From Hydractinia symbiolongicarpus (lineage: Eukaryota > Cnidaria > Hydrozoa > Anthoathecata > Hydractiniidae), in NCBI RefSeq assembly GCF_029227915.1, contig NC_079882.1:11780001-11844000 (forward strand): a DNA stretch of 64,000 nt, written 5' to 3'. Below the pieces are notes generated by a model. It saw only the letters and a list, made by a program, of their open reading frames with translations, ran no database searches and was not told where the DNA came from. Position numbers and translations under genes: made by a program. Below are positions 1 to 11,010 of this stretch, one piece after another. Positions within the stretch are counted from its first letter, which is position 1. Each line of letters begins with the position of its first letter.

Positions 1-379
1 GAGGAGGTAGTCCTCGCCTTTTTAGGTACAAATTTTCCATGTATTTTTGCTAGAGCTATGGGCTTTTTTGGGACTAAAATTCATGATGGTTCTGATTGGG
101 TTGACTTGTTATATTTTGCAAACGAGTATAGCTTTAAAAAATACAAACAAATCTAGAAAAGTGACCCATGCTCTCTTCATTACCATGTCTATGACGACTG
201 AAGCATAAGAAATACATAATATAAGAAATACATAAATACATACATATATATATAAATGCAAAGCAACACATTACATGGAAGCTCAGAAATGGAAATGACA
301 TCAAATGCATTGCATCAGGTCATCAGACCAAAAATCATCAAAGCTTAGATTCACTTACATGAAAAGTTTTTACACTAAC
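1..379 (-). other. Start of a GNL2 intron at the window edge
   Basis: The GNL2 exon ending at 380 is followed on the minus strand by a GTTAGT donor at 379-374. Nothing resembling the remaining Lys-rich C-terminal exon was recognised in 1-360; a short TA-rich stretch lies near 240-255. Confidence 0.6.
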
Positions 380-3300
380 CTTGCTGATTGGTATCATTTC
401 CAAGACCTAAGAAACTTCTTTCCTCAGACGTAAGTGAGTTAATAAGATCAGCTTCAACAGTTTCTTCAGTGTCAGAATTTTTCTTTTCATTGGGTTTTTT
501 TTCTTTATCAAGTTCCTCTTCACTATTTATATCAAATTGTTCACTAACATCAGAATCATATGGTTCACTATCATCAGACTCTTGGTCTGCCTCAATTTTG
601 TGTTTGTATTTTTCTGTTTTTAACTTGAACTTTTTTTTTGCTTTATCAAAATAATTAAAAGAAATTTCACTGTCTACAATCTGACTTTTATTATTGATGG
701 CATTTTCGCCACCTTCATCAACATTTTCCTCATTGTCACTTCCACTATCATTTTCAAGATCACTGTATTCTTTTTCCTCAATGTCCTTTTTAATATTATC
801 CAAGTCAAGTTTACTTGTGTGAAGCATTACGTCACCATCATCCTTATCAAATTCTGTTAAAACTGTCAAGTTATCAAAGTTCTGTGTAACAGATGGAGCA
901 GTCATTTCCTTATTTGTCTCAGGTATGAAATCTATTGTGGAAATTTTGTTTAAGTCACTACAGCTTGCTACATTTTTCTCGTCTTCACCGGCTATTTTTG
1001 GCGGAGGAACAAAATATGGCAGTCTACCACGTTGAAAGTCATTCAAAATCATTTTTGCAACTGTGTTAATATCTGGTTCTCCACCCTATAAAAAAAGCAT
1101 TAAGAACAATTACTGACATAGCAAGAGGAATCCAGGAAGAAGTCAGAGCTGAATAAAGGATTACCTTCAGCAAACGCCCAGCCTGTCTGCAAAACTTTTC
1201 CAGGAAATCCTCTGAATTTTCCCAATTCAAAATTTTGTATGTTTTTTGTAAGTATTCTTTTTTAACTCGTGTAAGAACTTCCTCAATGTGTTCCCAAGGT
1301 TCTTTTATATTTTCAACGCGAACCACTCCTTTTAGTACTATTTCTGTTTCTGTGTCACCTGATGGGTAAACAACACCAGGGCAGTCAATCAAGTATATCT
1401 TCCGCATCAATGTCACATATTGCCATACCTAAAAGCATCTAGTATAAATTAGAAATCTCCAGAAAATTCAGAATGATCTTCCTTTTTTTAGATGTTTTCT
1501 TTACCTTTGTTTCACCAGGAATGGGTGCAGTTTTACAAACTTTCTTTTTCTTTAATGTGTTTATGATTGATGATTTCCCAACATTAGGGTATCCAATGAA
1601 TCCAACACTAAATATAAAAAATAAGTTTGATAAGTAGTCGCAATAAACAGATCAGTGTAAAATAAACGATAATAAAATCATAATTTTCAGATAACAGTGT
1701 GAGAATCTGCCTTAAAAAGAGATCCAAGTGCAGGATCAATACTTAAAACAAATCCAGAATACTTTACCAGGACACTGGCACTATCATGTATAGACAAACT
1801 AGATAGCAATTGACAGTCCTGGGTAAAAAATACATAAGTTTTGTGTTTACCTGATGTTCTTTTTATCCTGGTGAAGCTAAAGAAAAAGATTTAAATGCTA
1901 TATGATAACCTGTTGTAATCATGTTTAAACGTATTGCATGGTGACCAGATTAGCCAACCATCAGACAGAAATTAGTAATTTCAATGTTTAAACTACCAAA
2001 CTCAAAGGATTGGCTGTAGTTTGTCATCATAAAGTCAGCAAATAACAAGCTGGAAAATACAAAACTTTTGTATTTTTGTGGCATGATATCTTTTATGTGC
2101 AATTAAATTAATCCTGGGCTACCTACAAGAAAATCCTAACCTTTCCAAACTGCCGTAGCAACTGTATAAGTGCACCTTTCCCAAATGGGTTTGTAACACT
2201 GGCATGGAACGCGAGAGTTGGATATTCTACAGACAAAGCAGCAACCCAACGCCTCTAGAGACAAAAAAATAAACACATTTGCAAAGTGATGTAAGACTTG
2301 CATGATGATCAAGATTGAATCAAAAAAATTAAATACATTTGCCATCAGAAATCGTTTTTGAATCACTTAATTCATAAAAGACATAGGATAAACATCACAT
2401 GGCAAAGAATAAGTACTTCATTTAACATGACTTACCGTGACCCACGTTGGAACAAGGTCACACTTGTTTAATATAAATATTAAATGTTTGTGTTTCTTCT
2501 CTCGCTGCATGAACTCTTCTATATGTTTTGATCGAGTGCCAGGAGGATCACGAGCATCAAGTACCTTTTGGAAAAGCAAGCTATAAAATTGAATTTTAGT
2601 GAACACAAAATTTTCTATTGAAGAAAAATTAACAAATTAGGTCAAAAAAATAATTGTGAAATCAGGGTGATGAGAATTAATAAAATAATCCCTTCAGTTT
2701 TTATTTATAAGGGAATGATTCTCACTAGAATTGAAACTGACAACAAGTGGTGTTGATAATTACTGTCGTTATTTCAGTTTAATTGAAGAACATACTATTA
2801 ATATTACTCCCTAATTAAAACTGAGTAGTAGATAATCAGGTGAAATTACCTGGATAACAACATCTGAAGAATCAATAACCTAAATAGAAAATAATATTCA
2901 AAAGATCAGTGATTTACATGCTGCTTTAGGGGTTATTTAAAATGCAGATACACTGAATATCTTGAGTCCACCTTGTAAAGCTCATTCCAAATTCTTTTTG
3001 ACTGCCCTTTAGAAAATTTTGGATCTCGTACTTCTGTTTTCTCTTCAATGTTGTTGTTTTCAACTAATGCCAAATCATTGTCTTTATTATATTTATCTAA
3101 AAAATATTAATATATTGCTTTAAATTAATATATTGCTTAATATTAATGTATTGCTTAAGTAAAAGCAACAAATAATTTTGGTTGCAACAAAAAAGTAAAA
3201 TGTCTGTCAGTTTCATCTTAAAACCTGAAGAAGGTCAAATCTCAAAAGAAGAAACTAATTAATATATCCAAACTGAATACCAATAATGAAATAAATAATT

Positions 3301-6300
3301 TCAAAACTGGAAAGTGAGTTGGAAGGACTGGCTGATACAAGAAATAACCTTGAAAAGCCTGTGCTGCAATTGCTAAGGATGTATATATTAGTTTTTTAAT
3401 TATGTTAATTTCAGATTTATCTGGCTATGTTAAGACAAGCAAACATTAAAATAAGACTATAGAGATGATACCAATGTCAAAAGGTGCAAATAGAAGAGGT
3501 TTAACTTTATCTGAAAGACATCGAAGAAAAAGACAATAATTGCTACCAACCTGCATTGCCCTCTGCTTGCATTGCTAACCCCTAAATAAGTAAAACAATG
3601 TGCGTGTTTAAGGTAGATCTTAACAATTCGTTATTGGAAATGTCAAATAATCTAGCCATAAATTTATTTTAGCACACGTGGTATATCCAATATGCTTGAT
3701 AACAAATGGATTAAAAGAGCGTGCAGTAAATTATTATTTCATGTTATGTCCCACGTCCTACTATTAAACCCCATACATTTTGTGTATAGTGTTAGCGAAA
3801 ACATGGAAATAATTTAACACACAATATACGCCCAACACACAAAAATTATTGTTGGGTTCTAGCAGTGCGTACAGAAAAATTCTAAGAAAATTACTAAAGA
3901 GAGAAAGTCAAAGTTTAATCACATTTTTTTAACATGCACAATTTTATGATTTTTTAAAATGGGATTTTTAACGGAAAAACTTTCCATAAATTTAAGACGA
4001 TTGTTAAACAACTTTAAGCTCTATAATTACATCCTATCCAACTTAACCTTTAATCCCTTTAACCCTATTTGGCCCAGAGTACTTAATTCTCCTCATAACC
4101 TTCAATAGGGTTTTTCAAATAAAACAAACTTTTCATGTAAAATGGCTGCTTTATATCTTTGCTCACATCAGCAATTTTTCTCTGATGTCACCAGAAACTT
4201 GAAATTTGTACAAAATACCACTATCTGCTAGAATTCTGTTTGAAGTTTCCCATAGCCACAAAAGTTATTAAACACCACTCGCAGTTCTTAAATAATTCAC
4301 ACAAGATTAAAAATCCATTTCTAGGTAAAAACCAAAAAAATTGGTTAATCAAAGATGATTCTCCCGATGGTTTGATTGAGTTTTAAGCTATAACCATGCT
4401 CCTAAAATTGGCATGTGGGTGTCTAATAGATAAATATAAAGACTTAGCAAGTATCACAGCCATGAAAAAAAAGGAAAAAAGTCCCCTGCCCACTGGACAG
4501 AATAGGGTTAAAATTTTTAGTTTGCTCTGAAAAATAATATATGAAATGATTTTTCTGACAATAAATAATTTCAAAATAGTTCTGCATTTTCAAACACACG
4601 GCACATAGTGAAGACTTTTTGTAAACATGTTTAAATTCACATCAGTATTTGCTTAATTTTAATTAGAAAAACTGATGTATCTGAATCTTACACATTTTGA
4701 ATTAATAATTAAAAAACACAGCATACTATCACTTTTGGCAATGTCCCATGTCCTACTATCAAACCCTATAAACTTAGCATTATAGTGTTAGCGAAAACAT
4801 GGAAATTTTTATTTTACACATAGTATACGCCCAACGTACACAAGAAATTAATGTTGGGTTCTAGCAGTGTGTACATTTGCATAGAATAAAAACAGAGAAT
4901 TAACCATGGTAACACTCCAGGGGTGTAATCCAGAAACTTTAATCAGTCGCTGCTAAAATCTCCTTAATTGTTGTTTTGTCGACTTAAGTTTTGTTGCAGG
5001 GTCCGTTGGACAGCCAGTTGGAAATCGGTGAAATAAGAGGAAATATAAAATATTGAAAAAGCCAGACCCAACCTTTTTGTGTTGCCAGAAATTGTGAAGG
5101 TCAGTCTGAAAACTGACACAAACAAATTTTTTGAGGACGTTAGCAAAAGTATATAATCATTTGTTTTATTTGGTGGTTTTTCTTGAAGGAATTGGGAAAT
5201 CTAGGATAAACTTTTTGCGCCTACTAAGATTGATGGATTACACACCATACACCTTTACAATCAAATTTTATAACAATGCGTTTGAACAGGTAACATCAAC
5301 TTACTGCAACATCGTTAACAGACAAAACAGGTCTCTTCCTATGAGACTTAGGTCCAAATGTATTTTCAAATGTCTCAGTATCCAACAGATGTACACGTGC
5401 TGTCTGGAGAAAAAAAAAGTTGCAAAGTTTAGAGAAAAGAAAAAGTTACATTTTTAAAATATGGCAATGAAAAATTGCATTTTTTTATTAAAAATGAATT
5501 CGTAATAATTTCTTTATACCTTTTTTCTGTCATTCAGCAAGGAAAGGGGTAGTTTACTTGCTTTCATAACAACCTGAATTATATAAAAACAGACAGTTAT
5601 ATATAACAAGGTTACTGCATAATTTGGATTAAGCAAGATTTCAGAAAACCTACTTTGTAAGGATTAGATATTGCTTTCCCCATTTCATCTTGGAATGTTT
5701 GAAGAGCATTTTGTGAGATAACTTTGGTATTTCCTAAAAAAAATTAAAATAGGATTTATACCTAAGGACTTATACGCACACCTCTTTTGTTAAATCTGAA
5801 ATGTTTTTGTTAAATGTTTTAAATCATCAAGTTCTCACCATTCATTACCAGTAGTTTATTTACTAGGAAATATACATGGGTAAAGAAGGTACAAATATGA
5901 TAAACTGAAATTACCGAACCATTTCCTATTTGGCTCCACTCTTGCAACTTCTCCGGACTTTACACGATTCTGATATTCTGCGGCAACAATTATCTTTCCA
6001 CTTCGATCTCTATAAAATCATGATTTAAGAGAATTTAAAAATAAATTGTTATAATCCAGGCAAGAATTTGTGTTTAAAACCTATTCTGTTCTATTTCATT
6101 TTATGAGAAGTTCTTGAATTTAAGGGATTTAGGCAGTCAGCTAATTGCATAACAAAGAATTTAGACTTTATAATTGGCTACTCGTTACAATAAGAACTGT
6201 GTTGTAACAATCTTTTTTATGGCAACAAAAATTAATTGCTATTTGAGAATCTTTCAACTGTCAGGGAAAACTCTAAGAGTGTATGCATCAAATTAGATTG

Positions 6301-9002
6301 TATAAGCCAAATTTGGATTAAATTACAGCAAATTTTTTTTATTTTCTTAACAAATTACTGATCATCGATTTCACAGACGTCCTTAAGCCAAACTAAGCAT
6401 TCTCTAAATTAGAAGTGGTATGTCAAATTAGCAATACACTCTTAGCAGTTCTCCCTGACAAATCGCAACAATTTCGGTCCAACAAAACATACCTTACAGG
6501 TTTACCACCTTTATACATTTTAATGCGTTTGATTGTTGCTCTATCTCTCATTTTTGATCCAATAGCAGGTTTTGGACGGTCTATAAACACGAAGATTTAA
6601 AGTTAAAAAATCGTCTCAATGGCAGTTTTTTAGGCACTTATGTAAACTATTGTTGTGATCTGCTGACACAGAAGCACATGCTCCTTCATGAACTTTCTTA
6701 GGTATTTTTGAGCATGCTTGGCAAACTCCACAAAATGTACCAATAAAGTTGGATTTTACATATTTTTTGCATCGGAAAAAAAGAAATCTTCCTGCACATG
6801 CGAAAATGTGTTTTCCAAACACATGACTCAGAAATTTTCTTGTCTTTTCTGTTCCATTTCCAAGTGAAAGTTGAATTGAATTCAACTTTTTCTCTAACTC
6901 TTTCTTACCAATGGTTTCTGACGGAAAAATGATTTTTTTTTTTCAAATTCACTAAAATTTCGTGACAACTTTATGTCGATCAAAAACAATGAAGTACAAA
7001 AATAAACAAAATGGTGAATCACTTTGGAAATATATGTTACATGCCAGTGTGCAGCAGCAGGGACATATTTGCAACAACAGCCACAACAGAACTACACGTC
7101 CTGGCTGCATAAGCAAGACTATGATTCATCACCATCTCCATCACAAGATGTAGAAATGATTCTGAAGCAACTGACAAAACAGTTGTTGGTGATGAATTTA
7201 AATGCCTTCTAATCAAGGAAGTAAAAAAATACACATGGGACGTTAAAGCCCAAAGTTTTAAAGAAACACCGGAAAAAAAGTAGCCAGGAGACCCAGCGTA
7301 ATTTTTTTTACCACCGGGAAATCGGAGTAGTTAAGGTAGTTGAGTAGTCTTAAACGATTTTTCTGCTGCCAAAATCTGGCCGCGCTTTTTGATTGGCTAA
7401 TTCTATTGTTTTTTGCTTATGTGGTCCATGTCAGGGAAAGCCCTTTTCATCTGAATATTCCAGCAAGTGGTTTCACTCACCCTAACAAACATTAGTAAAC
7501 TATAAAGTTTTTACCACAGTAAGATGTGACCAAGCTTGGTAAATAACTCACAGATAAATTAAAATGGCCTCCGAAGCGATTAGTCACATTGTCCAATTTA
7601 AACTCGGGGTTTCCGCTGAGTCATTCGTTCGCGTCTAAGCTTTAGTTTGAGAGAAACTCATTTTATCAACTCGAAGAAGAAAGCTCAGTTAACTAGGCTA
7701 GAAAAAAAAGCTGTATAACAGTTAGGGACAACTGCAAATTAGACTATTCCGCCTAAATAGGCTATGATAGACAAATTAGGCGAAATTTATCTCCTAACTA
7801 GGCTATCAGCACTAAATTTGCTTATTACAGCCTTCTGGTTCGTGGTCGCACCGATCTTTAAGGTTAAAAATGATCTAACAAACCTCCCACGGACGTAGAA
7901 GTATTATTTTCGTAAATGTTATGGTGTGTTTTAAAGATATTGCTTTTAGTTTGTTATGCCACTGATCCGCATGCACACAATGTTTTTTTCCGGCGTGTTT
8001 TAAAAAACCGCCCAAATAGACTATTTTGATTTAAAAAAAGATGGCGGATGGGATAAACGCACTTTGCAAATGTACTGATCACGACGTTTGGATTACTTTT
8101 CGAAATAAAAATAAATTTAATCCAATGTAATTTTGCGGGAAAATAATATACTAGTTAGGCTATGATGTCCTAATTACGCTATCATAGACTAAATAAGCTA
8201 TTTGGACAATCTCGCCCCGGACCTTGTTCTAGTCACAGAGATATAATTTCTAGTCGATTGGAAACGAGTTTAGTTGGTGGGCACGCTTTCATGTATAACT
8301 TTTATATCCGCCATGCAAATTCTATGAAATTTCACCTAAGCAAAGATGACTAAGTCAGCAAGTAGTACAGTAAAAATAATCGCGCGACCAACAAAGATTG
8401 CGAAGATATCGTTGATTAAAAATTTCCATCTCCTAAATAGACTATTCTCTCTAAGTTAAGCTATTAAAAATCTCCTAATTTAGCTACTTAGCTTATTTAG
8501 GAGAAATAGTCTAATTTGCAGTTGTCCCTAACTGTATAAACAAACATTTTTCTGTCGCCAAAATTTTAGTGGAAATTAAGATTAATTGATTTTCGTTCTG
8601 TTCCGATCTGGGGCAAAAAATATGTAAGTGGAAATCCACATTTATGTTGATTTGACCACAGTAATGTTTTTTAAAGTTTTTAATGGTAAATCACAAAAAA
8701 ACTTGTCTGTGAATCCCTGCATGACTTTTAAGCAGTAACATTATTTAGCTTTGGCATTTGCATGGCAAGAAAAAAATAACGCTTGCTGAATTGTTTTTTA
8801 TCCTATGGATTTCTTCTCACATCGTTGAAGGGAACCCAAGGTATTTAACCAAAGATATTTCGGTCAGAAAAAGCATTAGAAAACGTGTTATAATAATAAC
8901 AACACAATAAACAATTTACACGTTTATTTTACCTGGATTTGAGCTTCCTTTTTTTCGATTAAAAGTATTGCTATCCTGCTTAATTTTTGTTGGTTTCGCC
9001 AT
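380..9002 (-). CDS. GNL2: Nucleolar GTP-binding protein 2 (GNL2/NUG2), 15 exons, C-terminus off left edge
   Basis: Circularly permuted YlqF/YawG-type GTPase needed for late nucleolar 60S subunit maturation. Exons in transcript order: 8933-9002, 6493-6580, 5915-6009, 5654-5733, 5520-5573, 5305-5403, 3551-3581, 2972-3096, 2850-2879, 2436-2564, 2141-2254, 1851-1876, 1505-1607, 1165-1428, 380-1085. All junctions are GT-AG and phases agree, giving 671 codons plus one base. The start [14 protein letters not shown] matches the conserved MxKPK-type N-terminus. Motifs come in permuted order: G4 NKCD, G5 region [12 protein letters not shown]1 [10 protein letters not shown]2 PIPGET, G3 DCPG. The last visible exon ends in an acidic Ser/Glu/Asp-rich tail. 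About 60-130 C-terminal residues expected from human GNL2 (731 aa) are missing beyond position 1. The 31-nt exon 3551-3581 is the least certain. The introns host the snoRNA candidates listed separately. Confidence 0.93.
1695..1822 (-). ncRNA. Possible H/ACA box snoRNA in GNL2 intron
   Basis: Sense strand of the intron 1608-1850. Hairpin 1 is convincing: base stem CCAGGAC/GTCCTGG, upper stem CTATC/GATAG, then AAAGTA as H box exactly 15 nt from the pocket. Hairpin 2 is weaker: GATCC/GGATC upper stem, short TCTG/CAGA lower stem, ACA followed by three bases. Length 128 nt fits the class. The second hairpin's poor lower stem keeps confidence low. Confidence 0.4.
1953..2039 (-). ncRNA. Intronic box C/D snoRNA candidate
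   Basis: In the next GNL2 intron (1877-2140), sense strand. A perfect C box ATGATGA lies near the 5' end and D box CTGA near the 3' end, with a 7-bp terminal stem GCTGACT/GGTTGGC that includes three G-U pairs. The 3' end lies 76 nt before the 3' splice site at 1876, again the usual spacing. The target is unknown. Confidence 0.55.
2338..2406 (-). ncRNA. Intronic box C/D snoRNA candidate
   Basis: In the GNL2 intron 2255-2435, sense strand. A perfect 7-bp terminal stem TTTGCCA/TGGCAAA encloses a C-box-like GTGATGT (consensus RUGAUGA, last base differs) and a canonical D box CTGA. The 3' end is about 84 nt upstream of the 3' splice site at 2254, the spacing typical of intronic C/D snoRNAs in animals. 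An internal ATGA/GTGATTC pair may be D'/C'. The guide target was not identified. Confidence 0.65.
3744..3871 (-). ncRNA. Intronic H/ACA box snoRNA candidate, copy 1
   Basis: Lies in the GNL2 intron between exons 5305-5403 and 3551-3581, in the sense orientation. The minus strand folds as hairpin-hinge-hairpin-tail. Hairpin 1 has base stem ACGCAC/GTGTGT and upper stem CCCAACA/TGTTGGG. The H box is AAATTA, 15 nt below the pocket. Hairpin 2 has base stem CCATG/CGTGG, an upper stem ATACA/TGTAT inside a longer helix, and ends with ACA three bases before the 3' end. The second copy at 4739-4873 keeps the same fold with compensatory changes. The 3' pocket arms TTTTCGC and ATAGTAGG fit the conserved LSU rRNA segment CUACUAUCUAGCGAAA. 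This is inference from sequence; no covariance model was run. Confidence 0.75.
4058..4513. mobile_element. Degenerate inverted-repeat element (MITE) in GNL2 intron, TTAA-flanked
   Basis: The ends are inverted: TTAACCCTATTTGGCCCAG on the left, and the complement of CTGGACAGAATAGGGTTAA on the right, so TTAA flanks both sides. Internal blocks (for example the stretch around 4405-4460 containing GTGTCTAATAGATAAATAT) match the element at 57769-58454, so both belong to one family. No coding capacity seen. Confidence 0.6.
4739..4873 (-). ncRNA. Intronic H/ACA box snoRNA candidate, copy 2
   Basis: Same GNL2 intron and strand as copy 1. Hairpin 1 base stem is ACACA/TGTGT and upper stem CCCAAC/GTTGGG. 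The H box is AAATAA, again 15 nt from the pocket. Hairpin 2 has a perfect base stem CCATG/CATGG and upper stem CTATAA/TTATAG, and the 3' end is ACA plus three bases. Pocket arms TTTTCGC and GATAGTAGG flank an unpaired UA if paired with LSU rRNA CCUACUAUC-UA-GCGAAA, with roughly 16 nt from pocket to ACA as the H/ACA rule requires. Stems differ from copy 1 in a structure-preserving way (CATGG for CGTGG, TATAA/TTATA for ATACA/TGTAT). Confidence 0.78.
6258..6461. mobile_element. Short inverted-repeat element in GNL2 intron
   Basis: About 25-bp imperfect terminal inverted repeats: TGTCAGGGAAAACTCTAAGA at the left and the complement of a CTTAGCAGTTCTCCCTGACA-like end at the right. It spans roughly 200 bp, sits in the intron 6010-6492 and carries no ORF. 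Target-site duplication is not clear. Confidence 0.5.
6616..6885 (-). CDS. Unrecognised Cys-rich ORF inside GNL2 intron 1
   Basis: An 89-codon frame, same strand as GNL2, with a cluster of cysteines including a CGVCQAC motif and a terminal CLKNC. I do not recognise the family. The regular Cys/His/Lys pattern suggests a past coding function, perhaps the remnant of a repeat-encoded protein, but no splice partners were found. It could equally be chance. Confidence 0.2.
   Translation of the reverse strand: MNSIQLSLGNGTEKTRKFLSHVFGKHIFACAGRFLFFRCKKYVKSNFIGTFCGVCQACSKIPKKVHEGACASVSADHNNSLHKCLKNCH
7719..8534. mobile_element. 816-bp non-autonomous DNA transposon with 5-bp TATAA target duplication
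   Basis: Located in GNL2 intron 1. Terminal inverted repeats start CAGTTAGGGACAACTGC and continue imperfectly for more than 30 bp (left 7719 onward, right ending 8534). TATAA is present directly outside both ends (7714-7718 and 8535-8539). Inside, variants of TAGGCTAT / CTAAATAG recur on both strands near both ends and near 8150-8200, as expected of subterminal transposase-binding repeats. No transposase is encoded. Superfamily not assigned. Confidence 0.8.
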
Positions 9003-9036
9003 TTTGCTATCGTCCCTTTGAAACTTGATTTTGCTT

Positions 9037-9042
9037 CACGTG
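9037..9042. promoter_or_regulatory. E-box CACGTG just upstream of GNL2 start codon
   Basis: A palindromic CACGTG lies 35 bp before the GNL2 ATG, in the expected promoter/5'UTR zone. E-boxes of this type are known targets of Myc/Max on ribosome-biogenesis genes in animals. Function here is inference from position only. Confidence 0.35.
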
Positions 9043-10529
9043 TCCTATCTAGCCAAAGACCATGCGGTAAAGAAATAAAGGGAGTCGATCTGCTTTGTCT
9101 CAGGACGGTTGTGGTTGAACGCACGATAGTGAAAAGACGAAAAACTATTTATAAATACATTTTTGTTGCACTGATCACGGGTGTAACACGCTTCCCAAAA
9201 ACTGTAAATAAATCGATAAAATGAAAAAATCACTACCAGTTGCAATTTCCTTGGTTGATTGAAATATCCTAATCACCAATCCAGCTTAACAGTATTTTCA
9301 AAAAAAAAATATTTCATTATTCTTTAATAAAAACTTTGCCGTATAATTAGGGCTCTTATAGTAAAACGTACTAACACGATAATTTATCGAAACATCAGTT
9401 TAATCCGCCGGTTTTGTAGCTCAAATATCCCATATTTCCAAGAGCTCCGCAAGCGTAGGAGGGGCGCCGTGTTCAGGTAAAAAATATTGTTGATTTACTT
9501 GCTTTTCACCATGTTTATAAAAGCACCAGAAAATAGCAGTTGATGAACTATTCGCCTAAGCTTCGTATGTATTGTAGCTAGCAATAGCTAGAGGCTACTG
9601 AAAAGCCCAGTACAGGTTGTGCTGATAAATGCTGTTGTGTCTTATTCTGCATTCTCATAAAGAAACTACTAACACCATTACTAAAGCTTGAGTTCCATCT
9701 GGCGTTAATTTGTGTTAAGCAGGTGGGTTAATTGGAGTTAATTTTTAATGCCTAATAGAAACGTCGTTGAATTATTAGTGCACCTGCTTTAACTCTGATT
9801 AGCTTCTAGGCTAAATATCAGAATATATTGATATTTTAACGTGAATTAGCGCAAACACTTTTGAATAAAATAAATTGAGCATATTAAGTGTGCAAAAGCG
9901 TTTCTTACAAACATTTTATTCACAACGTCGGTTAAGAAACGTTTATATTTAAAACCTTTTTAGTTCTTCTAGAAGATGGTTATATTCTTAATATTACCCT
10001 AAATATACAAGTAATTCACGGTCCTAAAATCTTGAAATCTTTTTCCTTCTTTTTTTAAATATCCATAATATAATGCCTCCCTCGATGTTGTTCGATGTAT
10101 TTTACCAACAAAATGAATTAAATCAGAGTTAATTTAAGTTGTAATGAAATGTCCTTTGCGCTAAATACTCAATATGCTTAACTTTAAGGTCATAAATTAG
10201 TGCAAAAATAGTAGCGCGATTTGGAATGGAAAAGAACCTTAAGATCCACCTAAGCACCAACCTGTTCTTTTGGATATATACACATAGCTAACTTAATACC
10301 CCTGTTAGATCTTTTTACTCTCACTATCTGTCATTAATAATGCTGGTTTAAAATGCACTAAAGGCTAGTGTCAATGACCAATAGATAAAATATAAATATG
10401 TGTGAGTGTAGAAAAAAAGTCTGCAGTATTTCATTATAAATGGTTGTAGGCTGATTTACATTTTTATATTTGAACGGTTATATAAGTTTCATTGGTAGCA
10501 TGGCATCTTTATTCTCATAATATCATAGT
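9043..10529. other. Intergenic region, no gene recognised
   Basis: AT-rich sequence between the GNL2 5' end and the DIRS-type element. A small inverted pair (TTAAGCAGGTG near 9715 and CACCTGCTTTAA near 9781) may mark a tiny foldback element. No supported exon. Confidence 0.5.
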
Positions 10530-10746
10530 ATTTAATACTCAGGCCTAAATGTTTTTAAAATTGGGAAAAATTTCAGTAATTTGGTACATCCTAACATGGC
10601 TCTTAAATTTGGGACAATTCCAAAAAATCCGTGACACTTAAATCACTGTGGTTACTAAACTTTAGCTTGGGGGCAGGCAAAAGGGGCCACAGGCCTTGTA
10701 ATTCAGCACTCATTTTAAGTGATCATAATTTTCACAATAATTTTAA
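10530..10746. repeat. 217-bp direct repeat, left copy, abutting the retrotransposon
   Basis: Matches 16277-16493 over 217 bp with one visible mismatch (GGGGCC here, GGGACC there). It touches the 5' boundary of the DIRS-type element; the right copy begins about 31 bp after the 3' boundary. It has no coding potential. See the finding on this bracket. Confidence 0.85.
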
Positions 10747-10947
10747 AGGTAGTTAAGTTTACTTAACTTTAGTTAATTGCTAAACGACATGGACTGGCGT
10801 TAGTACGGTAGCGCGTAGCTGTGGTTGCCATCTTAGTTTCACAGGCCTGGGCTCCAATCTTCACTTTGTTCGTTCGGCTCTTTTAGTCACGGTCTCGCTC
10901 CACGATTCCTCTTTCGCTCGTGCTAGCCAACAGTAGTTGTGGTTTTA
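10743..10947 (+). repeat. Split direct repeat A1 of the DIRS-type element
   Basis: 205 bp, identical by eye to A2 at 15523-15727 (offset 4780). Starts TTAAAGGTAGTTAAG and ends in GTGGTTTTA. Probably contains the promoter for the element, since it precedes the first ORF by about 60 bp. Confidence 0.9.
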
Positions 10948-11010
10948 ATCGTTATTTATCTATTGTTATCCTTTAATTGGTTCAGCAAATAATAACTTAC
11001 GTGACGAAAG

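Noticed and set aside
388-654. + strand Ser-rich frame opposite the last visible GNL2 exon
   Set aside because: It is the antisense shadow of the acidic, Ser/Glu/Asp-rich GNL2 tail, which has clear family support.
2565-2849. Another H/ACA snoRNA in the GNL2 intron between exons 2850-2879 and 2436-2564
   Set aside because: There are stems (CAGTTTTAATT/AATTAAACTG, TCCCTT/AAGGGA) but pocket, hinge and ACA positions do not fit the class.
9400-9480. GC-richer stretch ending in CAG/GTAAAA as a first exon of a + strand gene
   Set aside because: Only a donor-like site; no coding frame or downstream exon to join.
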